A DNA stretch of 42,728 bases from Deltaproteobacteria bacterium (GTDB lineage: Bacteria > Desulfobacterota > DSM-4660 > Desulfatiglandales > HGW-15). The notes below the pieces were generated by a model. It had not been told where the DNA came from. It searched no databases and worked only from the letters and a program-made list of their open reading frames with translations. The stretch is from NCBI GenBank assembly GCA_020060215.1, contig JAGVAP010000026.1, positions 1-42,728 of the forward strand, given 5' to 3'. Below are positions 16,323 to 24,669 of the stretch, in pieces. Positions within the stretch are counted from its first letter, which is position 1. Each line of letters begins with the position of its first letter. Made by a program: the position numbers and the translations under genes.

Positions 16323-17107
16323 CGGACAAAACCATCCTGGAAGTCAGCGAGGCGAGCAAGACCTTCGGCGGGATCCTCGCGCTCAACCGTGTGAGTTTCT
16401 CGGTGAACGAAGGGGAGATCCTGGGGATCATCGGCCCGAACGGATCGGGCAAGACAACCCTGGTCAACTGCATCACCGGATTCATCAAGATGAATTCGGG
16501 GAAGATCCTTTTCCGGGGGAAGGACATCACCCGGAAGCCTCCTCACAAGATCGCGGACCTGGGGGTCACCCGCACCTTTCAGATCATGCGGCCTTACTAC
16601 AGCCTCCCCGCGTACAAGAACCTCGTCATCCCCCTTTTCGCGCCGCGGGCGAAGAGGACAGGCGGATGGAGGGGTGGCGGAAAGCTCGGCGACAGAAACA
16701 CGGTCGGGATCGACATCCTGGAAGAGATCGGATTCGAGCGCGACTCGTTCGTGCCCTTCAAGATCGCGTCGACCCTCCCCACGGGATACCTGAAGCGGCT
16801 GGAGCTCGCGAGGTGCCTTGCCCTTCGGCCGGAGATCATCCTCTGCGACGAGGTCTTCTCGGGGCTCAGCATGAGCGAGATCGCCAGCATGGTCCCCCTC
16901 ATCGAGAGACTGCAGATGGACGGGATCACCCTGATCATGATCGAGCACCGGCTCCGGGAGCTCTTCCGTGTGGCGAACAGGGTCATGGTCCTGAACTTCG
17001 GCGAGAAGCTCACGGAAGGCACTCCGGAACAGGTGATGGCCGATGAAAGGGTCAAAGTGGCCTACTTCGGCTCCGAAGAGGTGGAGGAGGTCATGACCTA
17101 TGCTTGA
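16319..17107 (+). CDS. livG: ABC transporter ATP-binding protein LivG
   Basis: 262 residues. Walker A is GPNGSGKTT (about 39-47), the Q-loop lies near TRTFQIMRPYYSLPAYKNL, Walker B is EIILCDEVFSGLS and the switch histidine is in LIMIEHRLREL. The extended helical insert (FAPRAKRTGGWRGGGKLGDRN) is typical of LivG. The ABC signature loop, normally LSGGQ or LSYGQ, reads STLPTGYLKRLELARCL here, and the proline after the Walker B glutamate is a valine. The start overlaps the livM stop and the end overlaps livF, so the five transporter genes form one operon. Confidence 0.9.
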   Translation: MTDKTILEVSEASKTFGGILALNRVSFSVNEGEILGIIGPNGSGKTTLVNCITGFIKMNSGKILFRGKDITRKPPHKIADLGVTRTFQIMRPYYSLPAYKNLVIPLFAPRAKRTGGWRGGGKLGDRNTVGIDILEEIGFERDSFVPFKIASTLPTGYLKRLELARCLALRPEIILCDEVFSGLSMSEIASMVPLIERLQMDGITLIMIEHRLRELFRVANRVMVLNFGEKLTEGTPEQVMADERVKVAYFGSEEVEEVMTYA

Positions 17108-17846
17108 GGCCAAGGGACTGATGGTCTTTTACGAGAACATGCTCGCCCTCAACAACGTCCACATCGTCTGCAGGGAACGGGAGATCGTGGGGATTTTCGG
17201 GGCGAACAGCGCGGGAAAATCCACCCTCATGTACACCCTCTCGGGCATCATCGAGGACATCAGGAAGAAGGAGCAGATGGCCGGAGGCGAGCGGATCACG
17301 GTGCTTGGCGAGATCCGGTACATGGGCGCGGACATCATGGATCTCAAGCCGAGCCTCCGGGCAAGAAGAGGGTTGGTCCTCTGTCCGGAAAGGCGGAGGA
17401 TCTTCAAGGAGAGCACGGTCCTCGAGAACCTGATGATCGGCGGATATCTCGCGTCTTCCTCCCAGGCCAGGGAGACCCTGGAATACGTCTTCAGGGTCTT
17501 TCCGGCCCTCGTCAAGCTCAGGAAGAGGATAGGGGGTTTCCTGAGCGGAGGGGAGCAGCAGATGCTGGCCATCGGCCGCGCCCTCATGGCCCAGCCCAAG
17601 CTGCTCCTTTTGGATGAGCCGCTGATGGGGTTGAGCCCCCTGATGCAGGCCATCCTCATACGGGGGACCAAGGAGATCAGGGATCAGAAGGGGTTGACGA
17701 TCATCGTGACCGAGCAGTATGCGAGACCCGTGCTGCCGATCGTGGATCACGCCTTCATCCTGGAGAACGGCGCCGCCGTCATGGAAGGGACGAGGCAGGA
17801 GCTGCTGAGCAATCCGGATGTAAGATCGGCCTATTTCGGCGTGTAA
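17100..17846 (+). CDS. livF: ABC transporter ATP-binding protein LivF
   Basis: 248 residues starting MLEAKGLMVFYENMLALNNV. Walker A is GANSAGKST, the signature is the intact FLSGGEQQMLAIGRAL, Walker B is LLLLDEPLMGLSP and the H-loop position is IIVTEQYARPVL (Q in place of H, as is usual in LivF). The region CPERRRIFKESTVLENLMIG matches the LivF consensus (PEGRRIF..LTV.ENL). It heterodimerises with LivG to drive import. There is an 8-nt overlap with livG, and the AMP-ligase gene starts 29 nt after its stop. Confidence 0.92.
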   Translation: MLEAKGLMVFYENMLALNNVHIVCREREIVGIFGANSAGKSTLMYTLSGIIEDIRKKEQMAGGERITVLGEIRYMGADIMDLKPSLRARRGLVLCPERRRIFKESTVLENLMIGGYLASSSQARETLEYVFRVFPALVKLRKRIGGFLSGGEQQMLAIGRALMAQPKLLLLDEPLMGLSPLMQAILIRGTKEIRDQKGLTIIVTEQYARPVLPIVDHAFILENGAAVMEGTRQELLSNPDVRSAYFGV

Positions 17847-17875
17847 CGGCAGGTTGCTGCAACCTGCGACGAGAT

Positions 17876-19588
17876 ATGAACACCACCATCAACCCGCATT
17901 TGGACGAGAACATGAAATCCGATGATCTGCCCTTGGAGCAGGAACTGACCTACACCCGCTTCGACCGGATGAGCGAGCGATATCCGGACAGGAGCGCCAT
18001 CGTCTTTCTGGGGGAGCGCTTCAGCTTTGCCCGGCTTCGGAACCTCTCCGAGAGGTTTGCAGGGGCGTTGATGGACATGGGTGTCCGCAAGTCCGATCGG
18101 GTGATGATCTACATCCCCAACTCGGTTCAATGGGTCATCGCGTTTCTTGCGGTTCAGAAGATCGGCGCGGTCATTGTCCCGATCTCTCCCATCTACACGT
18201 CCTTCGAGATCGAGTACATGCTCAAGGACTCGGGCGCCGAGACCGTCATCTGTCAGGACACCAACTTCTGCTACGTGAAGGAGGTGCTCCCGGCCACCGA
18301 TGTGAAGCGGGTGATCGTAACCAATCTGGTCGACCTGCTCCCCTTGTGGAAGCGCTCGGTGGGGGTCCTCTTCGACAAGGTGCCGCACGGAAAGGTGGAG
18401 AGGAACGAGCGGGTGCATTCCTTCAAGAAACTTCTGAAGCACGAGCCGATGCGAGGATCCGCGCAGCTCGATCCGCAGCGGGACCTCTCCTATATCCTTT
18501 ATACGGGAGGGACGACGGGGTTCCCGAAAGGCGTTCCCGGCAACCATATCGGGATGACTTCCTATGTGCGCGACATCATCGAGGACGTGGTGGAGGGGCA
18601 CATCCGCGAGGGCGAGGACACGTACCTGGCGGTGAACCCCCTTTTCCACATCATGGCCCTGGGCCTCTTCATGGCCATCGGCCTGAACAAGGGAAATACC
18701 ACGCTGATCATTCCCGTGCCCCAGGTGGATGCGATCCTGGAGACCATCGAGCGTTATGGGGCCCGCTGGATGCTGGGCGTGCCGGCCCTCTACAGGATGA
18801 TCCTGGAGAACGATCGGCGCGACCGCTACGACATCAAGTCCCTGACGTACTGCTATTGCGGGGGCGATGTCTTGCCCGAAGAGGTGTATAACCGCTGGAA
18901 GGGTCATGTGGGCGTTCCGATCTACCAGGTCTACGGCTCGACCGAGGCCGGCCACATTACCTACAGCAGGATCGGGAAGGAGCCCAAGGCCAAGACCATC
19001 GGCATGCCCCTGAAGAGCAGGAAGTGCATCGTGGTGAATCCGGAGACCCTGGAGCCCGTGCCGAACGGGGAGAGCGGGGAGCTGCTGGTCACCTCGCCGT
19101 ACACCCTGAAGCAGTATTGGAAAAAGCCGGAAGAGACGGCCCGCTCCTACATTCCCATCGGCGGCGAGATCTATTACCGGATGAGCGACTTCGTGCGCAT
19201 GGATGAAAGCGGGGAGCTGTTCTACGTGGAGCGGTCCGCGGACATCATCAAACACAAGGGGTTCAGGGTCTCGGCGTCCGAGGTCGAGGCCGTGCTTCAG
19301 AACCATCCCACCGTGGTCGGGGCCTGCGTGGTGGGGGTTCCGGATCGGAAGGTCGGCGAGCGCATCAAGGCGATCGTGGTCTTGAAGGAGGACGCACGGG
19401 GGGTCGGCGGCACGGAGCTCCTGAAGTGGTGCCGTGAAAGGCTCGCCCCTTACAAGATCCCCAGCTATATCGAGTTCCGGGACATGCTGCCGAAATCCAA
19501 GGTCGGCAAGCTGCTCCGGAGGGAGATCCGGGACGAGGAGCGGCGGAGACTGGTCAAGGAAAAGGTCCCGGTCTCGAAACCAGGATAG
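17876..19588 (+). CDS. AMP-forming acyl-CoA synthetase (fatty/aromatic acid-CoA ligase family)
   Basis: 570 residues of the ANL superfamily. The P-loop reads YILYTGGTTGFPKGVPGNH, the A4/A5 motif is IYQVYGSTEAGHITY, and the hinge region is MSDFVRMDESGELFYVERSADIIKHKGFRVSASEVEAVL. The catalytic lysine of the C-terminal lid is in LPKSKVGKLLRREI. It adenylates a carboxylic acid with ATP and transfers it to CoA. Position directly after livF suggests the acid is the solute imported by the ABC system, so that CoA activation traps it inside; that is inference. The substrate class (long-chain, medium-chain or aromatic) cannot be read from the sequence alone. The start could also be M12. Confidence 0.9.
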   Translation: MNTTINPHLDENMKSDDLPLEQELTYTRFDRMSERYPDRSAIVFLGERFSFARLRNLSERFAGALMDMGVRKSDRVMIYIPNSVQWVIAFLAVQKIGAVIVPISPIYTSFEIEYMLKDSGAETVICQDTNFCYVKEVLPATDVKRVIVTNLVDLLPLWKRSVGVLFDKVPHGKVERNERVHSFKKLLKHEPMRGSAQLDPQRDLSYILYTGGTTGFPKGVPGNHIGMTSYVRDIIEDVVEGHIREGEDTYLAVNPLFHIMALGLFMAIGLNKGNTTLIIPVPQVDAILETIERYGARWMLGVPALYRMILENDRRDRYDIKSLTYCYCGGDVLPEEVYNRWKGHVGVPIYQVYGSTEAGHITYSRIGKEPKAKTIGMPLKSRKCIVVNPETLEPVPNGESGELLVTSPYTLKQYWKKPEETARSYIPIGGEIYYRMSDFVRMDESGELFYVERSADIIKHKGFRVSASEVEAVLQNHPTVVGACVVGVPDRKVGERIKAIVVLKEDARGVGGTELLKWCRERLAPYKIPSYIEFRDMLPKSKVGKLLRREIRDEERRRLVKEKVPVSKPG

Positions 19589-19975
19589 AAGCGTGAGCTG
19601 CCGTCAGTGCAAAAACAAGGTTTCACCGGAGAGGCGCAGAAGACCGCAGAGAGATTTCGTTTTTTGGTTCTGAGGGGAGACGACCTCAGGCATAAAGCAT
19701 CTGCCCCGATCTCTGCGTCTCCGTAGTGGATCTTGCGTTCTTTTGGAGGAACCGTAGGGTGGGTGGAGCAAAGCGAAACCCATCAATGTTGACTCGGTTG
19801 CTGCTGAGCTTGTCGAAAACGGCGACTGGCTGTTCAGGACTTCTAACGGTGTCGAAGGCTCGACGCCAGAACCGATGGGTTTCGCTTTGCTCCACCCATC
19901 CTACAATAGACCACTTCGTGCTCTTTGTGTTCTCCGCAGTGAAAAAATGCGGGTTTGTTTAAGGGAGAGGCAAAA
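19589..19975. repeat. Intergenic region with an inverted pair of GTAGGATGGGTGG-type elements
   Basis: Two copies face each other: GTAGGGTGGGTGGAGCAAAG at 19754-19788, and the reverse form (GATGGGTTTCGCTTTGCTCC) at 19873-19904. Both arms share the CAAAG/CTTTG variant, a paired change that keeps the long stem intact. Between them is a CTGAGCTTGTCGAA...TGTTCAGGAC motif. Upstream lies a CGCAGAGAGATTT...ATCTCTGCGTCTCCG pair of the common rRNA-like dispersed type. No gene is seen. Confidence 0.7.
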
Positions 19976-20497
19976 ATGGCCGAGTCGGTGCTGAACAACA
20001 AGCGCATCCTGGCGGTGGACGATGAACCCGACATCCTGGATACCCTGGAGGAGCAGCTCTCGGACTACGAGGGGCTCCAGCTGGACAAGGCCACGGAGTA
20101 TGAGAAGGGCTACCATCTGCTCCGCTCCTGGACCTATGACCTGGTGATCCTCGACATCATGGGAGTCCGGGGGTTCGATCTCCTCAACGCGTCCGTTCAG
20201 CTCGGGTTTCCCACCGTGATGCTCACCGCCCACGCCTTGAACGTGGATGCGCTGAAACAATCCTTCCAGATGGGGGCGAGGGCGTTCCTTCCGAAGGAGA
20301 AGCTGTCGGAGATCGCGCCTTTCCTGGAGGATGTCCTCACGCTCTCCGGCATGTCCTCGTGGCGGCGGCTGTTCGAGAGGCTGGGCGGGTTCTTCGATAC
20401 CGTCTTCGGCCCGGGGTGGCAGCAGAAGGAAAGGGACTTCTTTGCGCAGGTCGCCTCCGGCAAACCGCTTCAGGGGCCGGTGATCCTGAAGAAGTGA
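19976..20497 (+). CDS. Single-receiver response regulator with C-terminal extension
   Basis: 173 residues from ATG 19976, chosen because GGGAGAGG lies just upstream; the longer frame uses TTG. The receiver spans residues 8-125: acidic pocket D15-D16 in ILAVDDEPDI, phospho-acceptor D60 in LVILDIMGVRG, TAHA, and K in AFLPKEKLS. The final 45 residues (WRRLFERLGGFFDTVFGPGWQQKERDFF) are amphipathic and match no output domain I recognise. It could relay phosphate or bind a protein partner. No kinase adjoins it, so it is probably an orphan regulator. Its end forms a perfect palindrome with the end of the convergent tonB gene. Confidence 0.85.
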   Translation: MAESVLNNKRILAVDDEPDILDTLEEQLSDYEGLQLDKATEYEKGYHLLRSWTYDLVILDIMGVRGFDLLNASVQLGFPTVMLTAHALNVDALKQSFQMGARAFLPKEKLSEIAPFLEDVLTLSGMSSWRRLFERLGGFFDTVFGPGWQQKERDFFAQVASGKPLQGPVILKK

Positions 20498-20511
20498 AGA
20501 GTCACTTCTTC
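20488..20511. terminator. Palindrome spanning both convergent stop codons (bidirectional hairpin)
   Basis: GAAGAAGTGA (20488-20497) and TCACTTCTTC (20502-20511) are perfect reverse complements around AGAG. Each arm encodes Lys-Lys-stop of one gene. It can form a hairpin on both transcripts, but there is no extended T-run on either side. Confidence 0.5.
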
Positions 20512-21095
20512 TGCGTCAGGCGATATTCGAACTTCGCGTCGATGTTCAGCCTGCCGACGGTGACGTGTTCGGGGAAGGGCGGGTAGGGGGATGCCGCTCG
20601 GACCGCCCGCATGGCCTCTTCATCCAGCACGGGGATCCCGGAGGGATCGACGACCTTGACCCGGCTGAGGTTCCCCGTCCTGGTCAGGCTGAAGAGGACC
20701 TTCAACTTCCCCTCGGTCAGGGTGGCCCTCGCCTCAGGCGGATATTTCCACTGCCTCGCAATCCTCTCCTTGATCGCCCTCGCATAGGTCACATACCTTT
20801 GATCATCGGTGTCGAGGCTGATGGTCTCCTGGTCCTCATCGGAGAGGTCCTTTTTCTCCTCCTCCGACTGTCCTATCTTTGCCCCGGCCGCGGACTCCTC
20901 ATCCAGGCCCACCACAGGGGGTCTGAGCAGCTCCACCTGGTAGGTTTTCATGTTCTCTGAGAGCCAGGAGACGGGGAAGGCATTGTGGAGGCTCACAAAG
21001 AGGATGACATGGATCACGAACGAAGCGGCCAGGCTCACGCTCATGATGCTCTTCCGGGGGCTGTTGAACAGCCTAATCTTTGGAACCCTGATCAA
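20502..21095 (-). CDS. TonB-family energy transducer protein
   Basis: 197 residues from a TTG at 21095; an ATG at 21044 (MSVSLAASF), preceded by GGAAGAG, is an alternative start. One N-terminal membrane helix (about 19-40, SVSLAASFVIHVILFVSL) anchors it in the inner membrane. A charged linker (EEEKKDLSDEDQETIS) crosses the periplasm, shorter and less proline-rich than in E. coli TonB. The C-terminal TonB domain shows RIARQWKYPPEAR, GKLKVLFSLTRTGNLSRVKVVDPSGIPVLDEEAMRAV and PYPPFPE. It would pass proton-motive energy to outer-membrane receptors with ExbB/ExbD, none of which are in this window. It overlaps the HD gene by 23 bp, in one operon. Confidence 0.85.
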   Translation of the reverse strand: MIRVPKIRLFNSPRKSIMSVSLAASFVIHVILFVSLHNAFPVSWLSENMKTYQVELLRPPVVGLDEESAAGAKIGQSEEEKKDLSDEDQETISLDTDDQRYVTYARAIKERIARQWKYPPEARATLTEGKLKVLFSLTRTGNLSRVKVVDPSGIPVLDEEAMRAVRAASPYPPFPEHVTVGRLNIDAKFEYRLTQKK

Positions 21096-21666
21096 TGGCC
21101 CGCCCGTTTACCCACCAGTCCGTATCCTTGTCGAACCACCACTCGGTGCTTTCGGTCACCAGGATCTGCTCCGCCAGCTTTCTCCCATTGGGGGTCTGCA
21201 GCCTCTTGAGCGCATACTCCAGCCAGTCGTGGGCATGGGGGTTGCCGTTGTCCTGCTGCTCCTTGAGAGAGAGGATCAGGTCCAGTTGGTCCGCATCCTT
21301 CGAGATCCTGGCCTCCAGGGATTCTCCCAGATTGAACTCCTCGCTCAGCTCCACGAGTTTGCGCCCGAAGGGGAGGTGTTCGGCCATGTCCCTCACCGCC
21401 CTCTCCTCGTCGGCCGTGACATAGCGCTTGTTCACGTAGTTGAGGTCACCTGTCCTTGCCTCATGGAGGTCGTGGAAGAGACACATGAGTGTAGCCTTGT
21501 ATGGGTCGGCTCCCTCTTCTTGCAGGGAAAGAACATAGGCGATGACGGCGGTCCGGAAGGAATGTTCGGCCACCGATTCCGCGCCTGAGCCCAGGAACTG
21601 GAACCCGGACCGGGGAGTCTTCTTCAGCATTCCTGTTTCAAAAAGGAAATTGGCCAGTGCTTTCAT
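21073..21666 (-). CDS. HD-domain phosphohydrolase (YfbR/HDDC2-like)
   Basis: About 197 residues from ATG 21666 (MKALANFLFETGMLKKTPRS). A TTG at 21702 gives 12 more residues, and neither has a good ribosome site. The metal-binding HD residues are seen in SVAEHSFRTAVIAY, CLFHDLHEARTGD and a later ARISKDADQLDLILS, the pattern of 5'-deoxynucleotidase YfbR and HDDC2. The WLEYALKRLQTPNGRKLAEQIL tail is also typical. It likely hydrolyses nucleoside monophosphates in the cytoplasm with a divalent metal; the substrate is inferred from the family. It is the first gene of the pair with tonB. Confidence 0.8.
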   Translation of the reverse strand: MKALANFLFETGMLKKTPRSGFQFLGSGAESVAEHSFRTAVIAYVLSLQEEGADPYKATLMCLFHDLHEARTGDLNYVNKRYVTADEERAVRDMAEHLPFGRKLVELSEEFNLGESLEARISKDADQLDLILSLKEQQDNGNPHAHDWLEYALKRLQTPNGRKLAEQILVTESTEWWFDKDTDWWVNGRAIDQGSKD

Positions 21667-21863
21667 GTGAGTCTGAATAGGAAGAAGGTCTCGAAAAGTC
21701 AAGCGGGTTTTGAATTAAGCCACAAAGACACCCAGGCACAAAGGCCGATGAGGGGGTTGCTCCGGTGGAGGACCTGGATGGGTTCGACCGATCCGGGGTA
21801 AAAGGGAATGCATGAAATCCAAATGACCCAGCTCAAACGCAAGGCTAAGTGAAGGGAATCATC

Positions 21864-21903
21864 CACCGGCATGCCAGTGGTATGAACAACGGCTATGCCG
21901 GTG
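21864..21903. repeat. 40-nt structured hairpin, copy 1
   Basis: Arms CACCGGCATGCC and GGCTATGCCGGTG (one bulged T) enclose the loop AGTGGTATGAACAAC. Copy 2 at 33583-33622 keeps the pairing with one compensatory pair change. Confidence 0.7.
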
Positions 21904-22028
21904 ATTCGTGCCGGGAAGACAAAAATGTTTCTCAATGGAGTCCAAATGGCTCAAAGGGGACCCTCACCACGAACCAAGAACAGGCGGATAAGCTTCAATA
22001 TGAATGAATGTCGTTGGAGCGCTATTCT

Positions 22029-22099
22029 TGTAGGAGCAAGCTCCAGCTTGCGATTCTTTCAGCTCCGAGAAGATCGGGAAGCAGGAGCTTTCTCCTACA
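22029..22099. repeat. TGTAGGAGCAAG inverted-pair repeat, copy 1
   Basis: A REP/BIME-like element: the left arm begins TGTAGGAGCAAGCTCCAGC, and the right arm is its imperfect inverse ending TTTCTCCTACA. Arm layout matches 33749-33819. Confidence 0.7.
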
Positions 22100-22295
22100 G
22101 AAGACCACCAGGACGCCTGTTCGATCACTCCAAGGTCGTTCTTCCCCATTATTCCACTGTTCCAACCTTCTCCACGATTCCCAACTTCGATTCTTAGTGT
22201 CTTCGTGGCCAATTCTGTCAAACCCGCCTTGATTTATTGTGATTTTGGATCTAACATGAAGAAGTCTCAGCAAGAATAAACGATCGGAGCAATCG

Positions 22296-22820
22296 GTGGC
22301 CGAGAAACTAAGGATTTTCACATTTCCGGAGCCCGTGCTGAGGGCCAGCGCCGAAGAGGTGAAGGATCTCAACGGCGATCTTGAGAACCTGATCGAGAAC
22401 ATGGGTGAGACCATGTACGATGCGCCCGGTATCGGACTTGCCGCCAATCAGGTAGGGGTGCTCCAGCGGGTTCTCGTATACGACGTCACCCAGAAAAACG
22501 GCGGGAGGGATCTCCACGTCCTGATCAATCCCGAGATCGTGCATGGAGAGGGGAAGGTCGTCCACGACGAGGCGTGCCTGAGCGTGATCGACTTCTCGGC
22601 GGAGGTCACCCGCTACGCGAAGGTGCAGGTCAGGGGGTTCGACCAAAAGGGCCGCCCGGTCCAGATTGACGCCGAGGACCTCCTCGCGATCTGTCTGCAG
22701 CACGAGATCGATCATCTGAACGGAGTCCTCTTTATCGATCACATCAGCAGCCTCAAGAGGGCGCTCTACAAGAAGCGCCTCAAGAAGATGCTGATAAAGA
22801 GCCAGTCCGAAACCGAATGA
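22296..22820 (+). CDS. def: Peptide deformylase
   Basis: 174 residues from a GTG at 22296, with GGAG eight bases upstream. All three family motifs are present: GIGLAANQVG (45-54), EACLS (92-96, C94 as metal ligand) and QHEIDHLNG (HExxH at 136-140). It removes the formyl group from nascent N-formyl-methionine, using Fe2+ or Zn2+ at the ribosome. The middle residue of motif 2 is Ala rather than Gly, a known variation. It overlaps fmt by 4 nt (ATGA), the classic def-fmt pairing. Confidence 0.95.
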   Translation: MAEKLRIFTFPEPVLRASAEEVKDLNGDLENLIENMGETMYDAPGIGLAANQVGVLQRVLVYDVTQKNGGRDLHVLINPEIVHGEGKVVHDEACLSVIDFSAEVTRYAKVQVRGFDQKGRPVQIDAEDLLAICLQHEIDHLNGVLFIDHISSLKRALYKKRLKKMLIKSQSETE

Positions 22821-23788
22821 AACACCATTTTCCCAGGGAAAGGCTTCCTTCCCGACCCAGGATCCTCTTCATGGGAACCCCCGATTTTGCCGTTCCCACG
22901 CTTGACGCCCTCGTGCGCGATGGCCACCTTATCGTGGGGGTGGTCACTCAACCCGACAGGCCGAAGGGCAGGGGGAAGAGGCAGGCGAGCTCTCCGGTAA
23001 AGGAGTTTGCATCGGCGCAAGGGCTGGAAGTCCTCCAACCCGAAAAGGCGTCCGACCCCTTCTTCTGCGATCAGGTTCAGGAAAAAAGGCCCGATCTCAT
23101 CATTGTCGTCGCCTTCGGACAGATCCTCCGGAAACGACTCCTGGAGATCCCCCCCTGGGGGATCATCAACATCCATGCCTCGCTGCTTCCCGCCTACCGG
23201 GGTGCATCGCCTATCCAGTGGGCCATACTCCAAGATGAGAAGAAGACAGGCCTTACCGTCATGCAGATGGACGAGGGAATGGATACGGGGCCGATCCTTT
23301 TCCAGGAGGAACTCCCGATCGGGGAAGAGGAGACCGCAGGGCAGTTGCACGACCGGATGGCGCGGATGTCCGGGGATTTGATCATTCGCGCCCTCTCCGA
23401 GATGGCGGAGCATCCGATCCGGGGGACCGAGCAGGATCATGCACGCGCAACCTATGCGCCGAAACTGGGGAGAGAGACCTGCCGGATCGACTGGCACGAG
23501 AACGCCCCCAGGGTGGCCGCCCGCATACGCGCACTGGATCCGAAGCCCGGGGCCTTTACTTTTTTCCAGGGAGATGAGATCAAGATGTTCTCGGCCCGGG
23601 TCCGGGACGTGAGAAGGATCGAACCGGTGCCGGGAAGGGTGATTGAGACGCGCAAGACTCTGGTGGTCGAGACCGGGGGAGGCGCGGTGGAGATCAGGGA
23701 ACTGCAGTTGCCGGCCAGGAAGAGGATCCCCGCCGCGGAATTCCTCCGCGGGTTTTCGCTGCCGACCGGGACGGTGCTGGGGCAATGA
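22817..23788 (+). CDS. fmt: Methionyl-tRNA formyltransferase
   Basis: 323 residues. The N-terminal Rossmann domain starts RILFMGTPDFAVPTLDAL. The catalytic triad is N118 and H120 (INIHASLLPAYRG, with SLLPxYRG at 122-129) and D156 (MDTGPIL). The C-terminal OB-like tRNA-binding domain is seen in ARIRALDPKPGAFTFFQGDEIKM. It transfers a formyl group from 10-formyl-THF to Met-tRNAfMet. Overlaps def at its start and the DUF116 gene at its end (ATGA). Confidence 0.95.
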   Translation: MKHHFPRERLPSRPRILFMGTPDFAVPTLDALVRDGHLIVGVVTQPDRPKGRGKRQASSPVKEFASAQGLEVLQPEKASDPFFCDQVQEKRPDLIIVVAFGQILRKRLLEIPPWGIINIHASLLPAYRGASPIQWAILQDEKKTGLTVMQMDEGMDTGPILFQEELPIGEEETAGQLHDRMARMSGDLIIRALSEMAEHPIRGTEQDHARATYAPKLGRETCRIDWHENAPRVAARIRALDPKPGAFTFFQGDEIKMFSARVRDVRRIEPVPGRVIETRKTLVVETGGGAVEIRELQLPARKRIPAAEFLRGFSLPTGTVLGQ

Positions 23789-24669
23789 ACAGGATGAAAG
23801 AGGAGAAATCGGTAGGAGCGGTTGCCGGGCCCCCGGCCCAAATGGTGGATCTCAAGAGGAGCGGCCGTGGTGAAAAGACCACCTTCATCTTTCTCCTGCT
23901 GCTCACCTCTGTGCTCCTGGTGATCCTCTCGGTGGTGCTCTGGTGGGTCCCCTATGTGGGGTTCGCATATATCCACCCGAACCTGCCCCTGATCATGGCC
24001 CTGGTGTTCTTTGCCGCGGTCATGTTCATGATCGGCGGCGGTCTGACCCTGGTCCTGACGATCATCCGGGGAAAGAATCTCTTCTTCAACCGGAGGATTC
24101 GAGGGGTCGTGATCCGGTTCCTGTTCCCCCTGCTCGTGCTGGTCGGAAAGCTGGTCGGCATCGGAAAGGATCGGGTGAGGAGATCGTTCATTGCCGCCAA
24201 CAACCTCCTGGTGCTCGGGGAGGCAAAGCGGGTCCGGCCCGAGAAACTGCTGATCCTTCTCCCCCAGTGCATACAGAGCCATGAATGCGATGTCCGGATC
24301 ACAGGGGGAAAGGTCGAAAACTGCAAGGAATGCGGCCGGTGCAAGATCAAGGATCTGAAAGCCCTCTCTCTGAAGTACGGCGTTTCCATCTCCGTCGCAA
24401 CCGGGGGGACCCTGGCCCGAAAGATCGTGGTGGACAAAAAGCCGGACATGATCATCGGGGTGGCGTGTGAAAGGGACCTGACGAGCGGGATCCAGGATAC
24501 CTATCCGATCCCCGTATTCGGGATCCTGAACAGGAGACCCAATGGGCCCTGCTTTGATACGGACGTAAGCCTGGAGATGGTCGAAGAGGGGTTGAAACGC
24601 TTCCTTGGATATGAAGACCGAGAACCCGAGAGACCTGGCCCTGATCGTCCTCAACGGGCCCACCGGTAG
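23785..24669 (+). CDS. DUF116 domain-containing membrane protein
   Basis: 294 residues. Two or three membrane helices lie in the N-terminal half (about 32-55, TTFIFLLLLTSVLLVILSVVLW; about 68-94, LIMALVFFAAVMFMIGGGLTL). The cytoplasmic DUF116 domain is cysteine-rich: LPQCIQSHECDVRI, GKVENCKECGRCKIKDL, MIIGVACERDL and a late GPCFDTD. The cysteines could bind a metal or Fe-S cluster. Function is unknown, but DUF116 genes are often found in this def-fmt-rsmB context. The end overlaps rsmB by 59 bp. Confidence 0.85.
   Translation: MNRMKEEKSVGAVAGPPAQMVDLKRSGRGEKTTFIFLLLLTSVLLVILSVVLWWVPYVGFAYIHPNLPLIMALVFFAAVMFMIGGGLTLVLTIIRGKNLFFNRRIRGVVIRFLFPLLVLVGKLVGIGKDRVRRSFIAANNLLVLGEAKRVRPEKLLILLPQCIQSHECDVRITGGKVENCKECGRCKIKDLKALSLKYGVSISVATGGTLARKIVVDKKPDMIIGVACERDLTSGIQDTYPIPVFGILNRRPNGPCFDTDVSLEMVEEGLKRFLGYEDREPERPGPDRPQRAHR

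Larger units (their letters stand above)
21703..22295. repeat. Repeat-rich intergenic region (hairpin block copy 1)
   Basis: No gene is seen. From about 21860 to 22100 lies a block that recurs at 33580-33825. It starts with the 40-nt hairpin 21864-21903 and ends with the TGTAGGAGCAAG inverted pair 22029-22099. A CACAAAGACACCCAGGCACAAAGG motif (21721-21744) and its opposite form TAGTGTCTTCGTGGCC (22196-22211) flank it. The region lies between divergently transcribed genes, so it also holds their promoters, none of which was recognised. Confidence 0.7.

Noticed and set aside
17831..19306. 491-codon minus-strand frame opposite the acyl-CoA ligase
   Set aside because: Antisense shadow; no recognised motif, while the plus strand has all ligase motifs.
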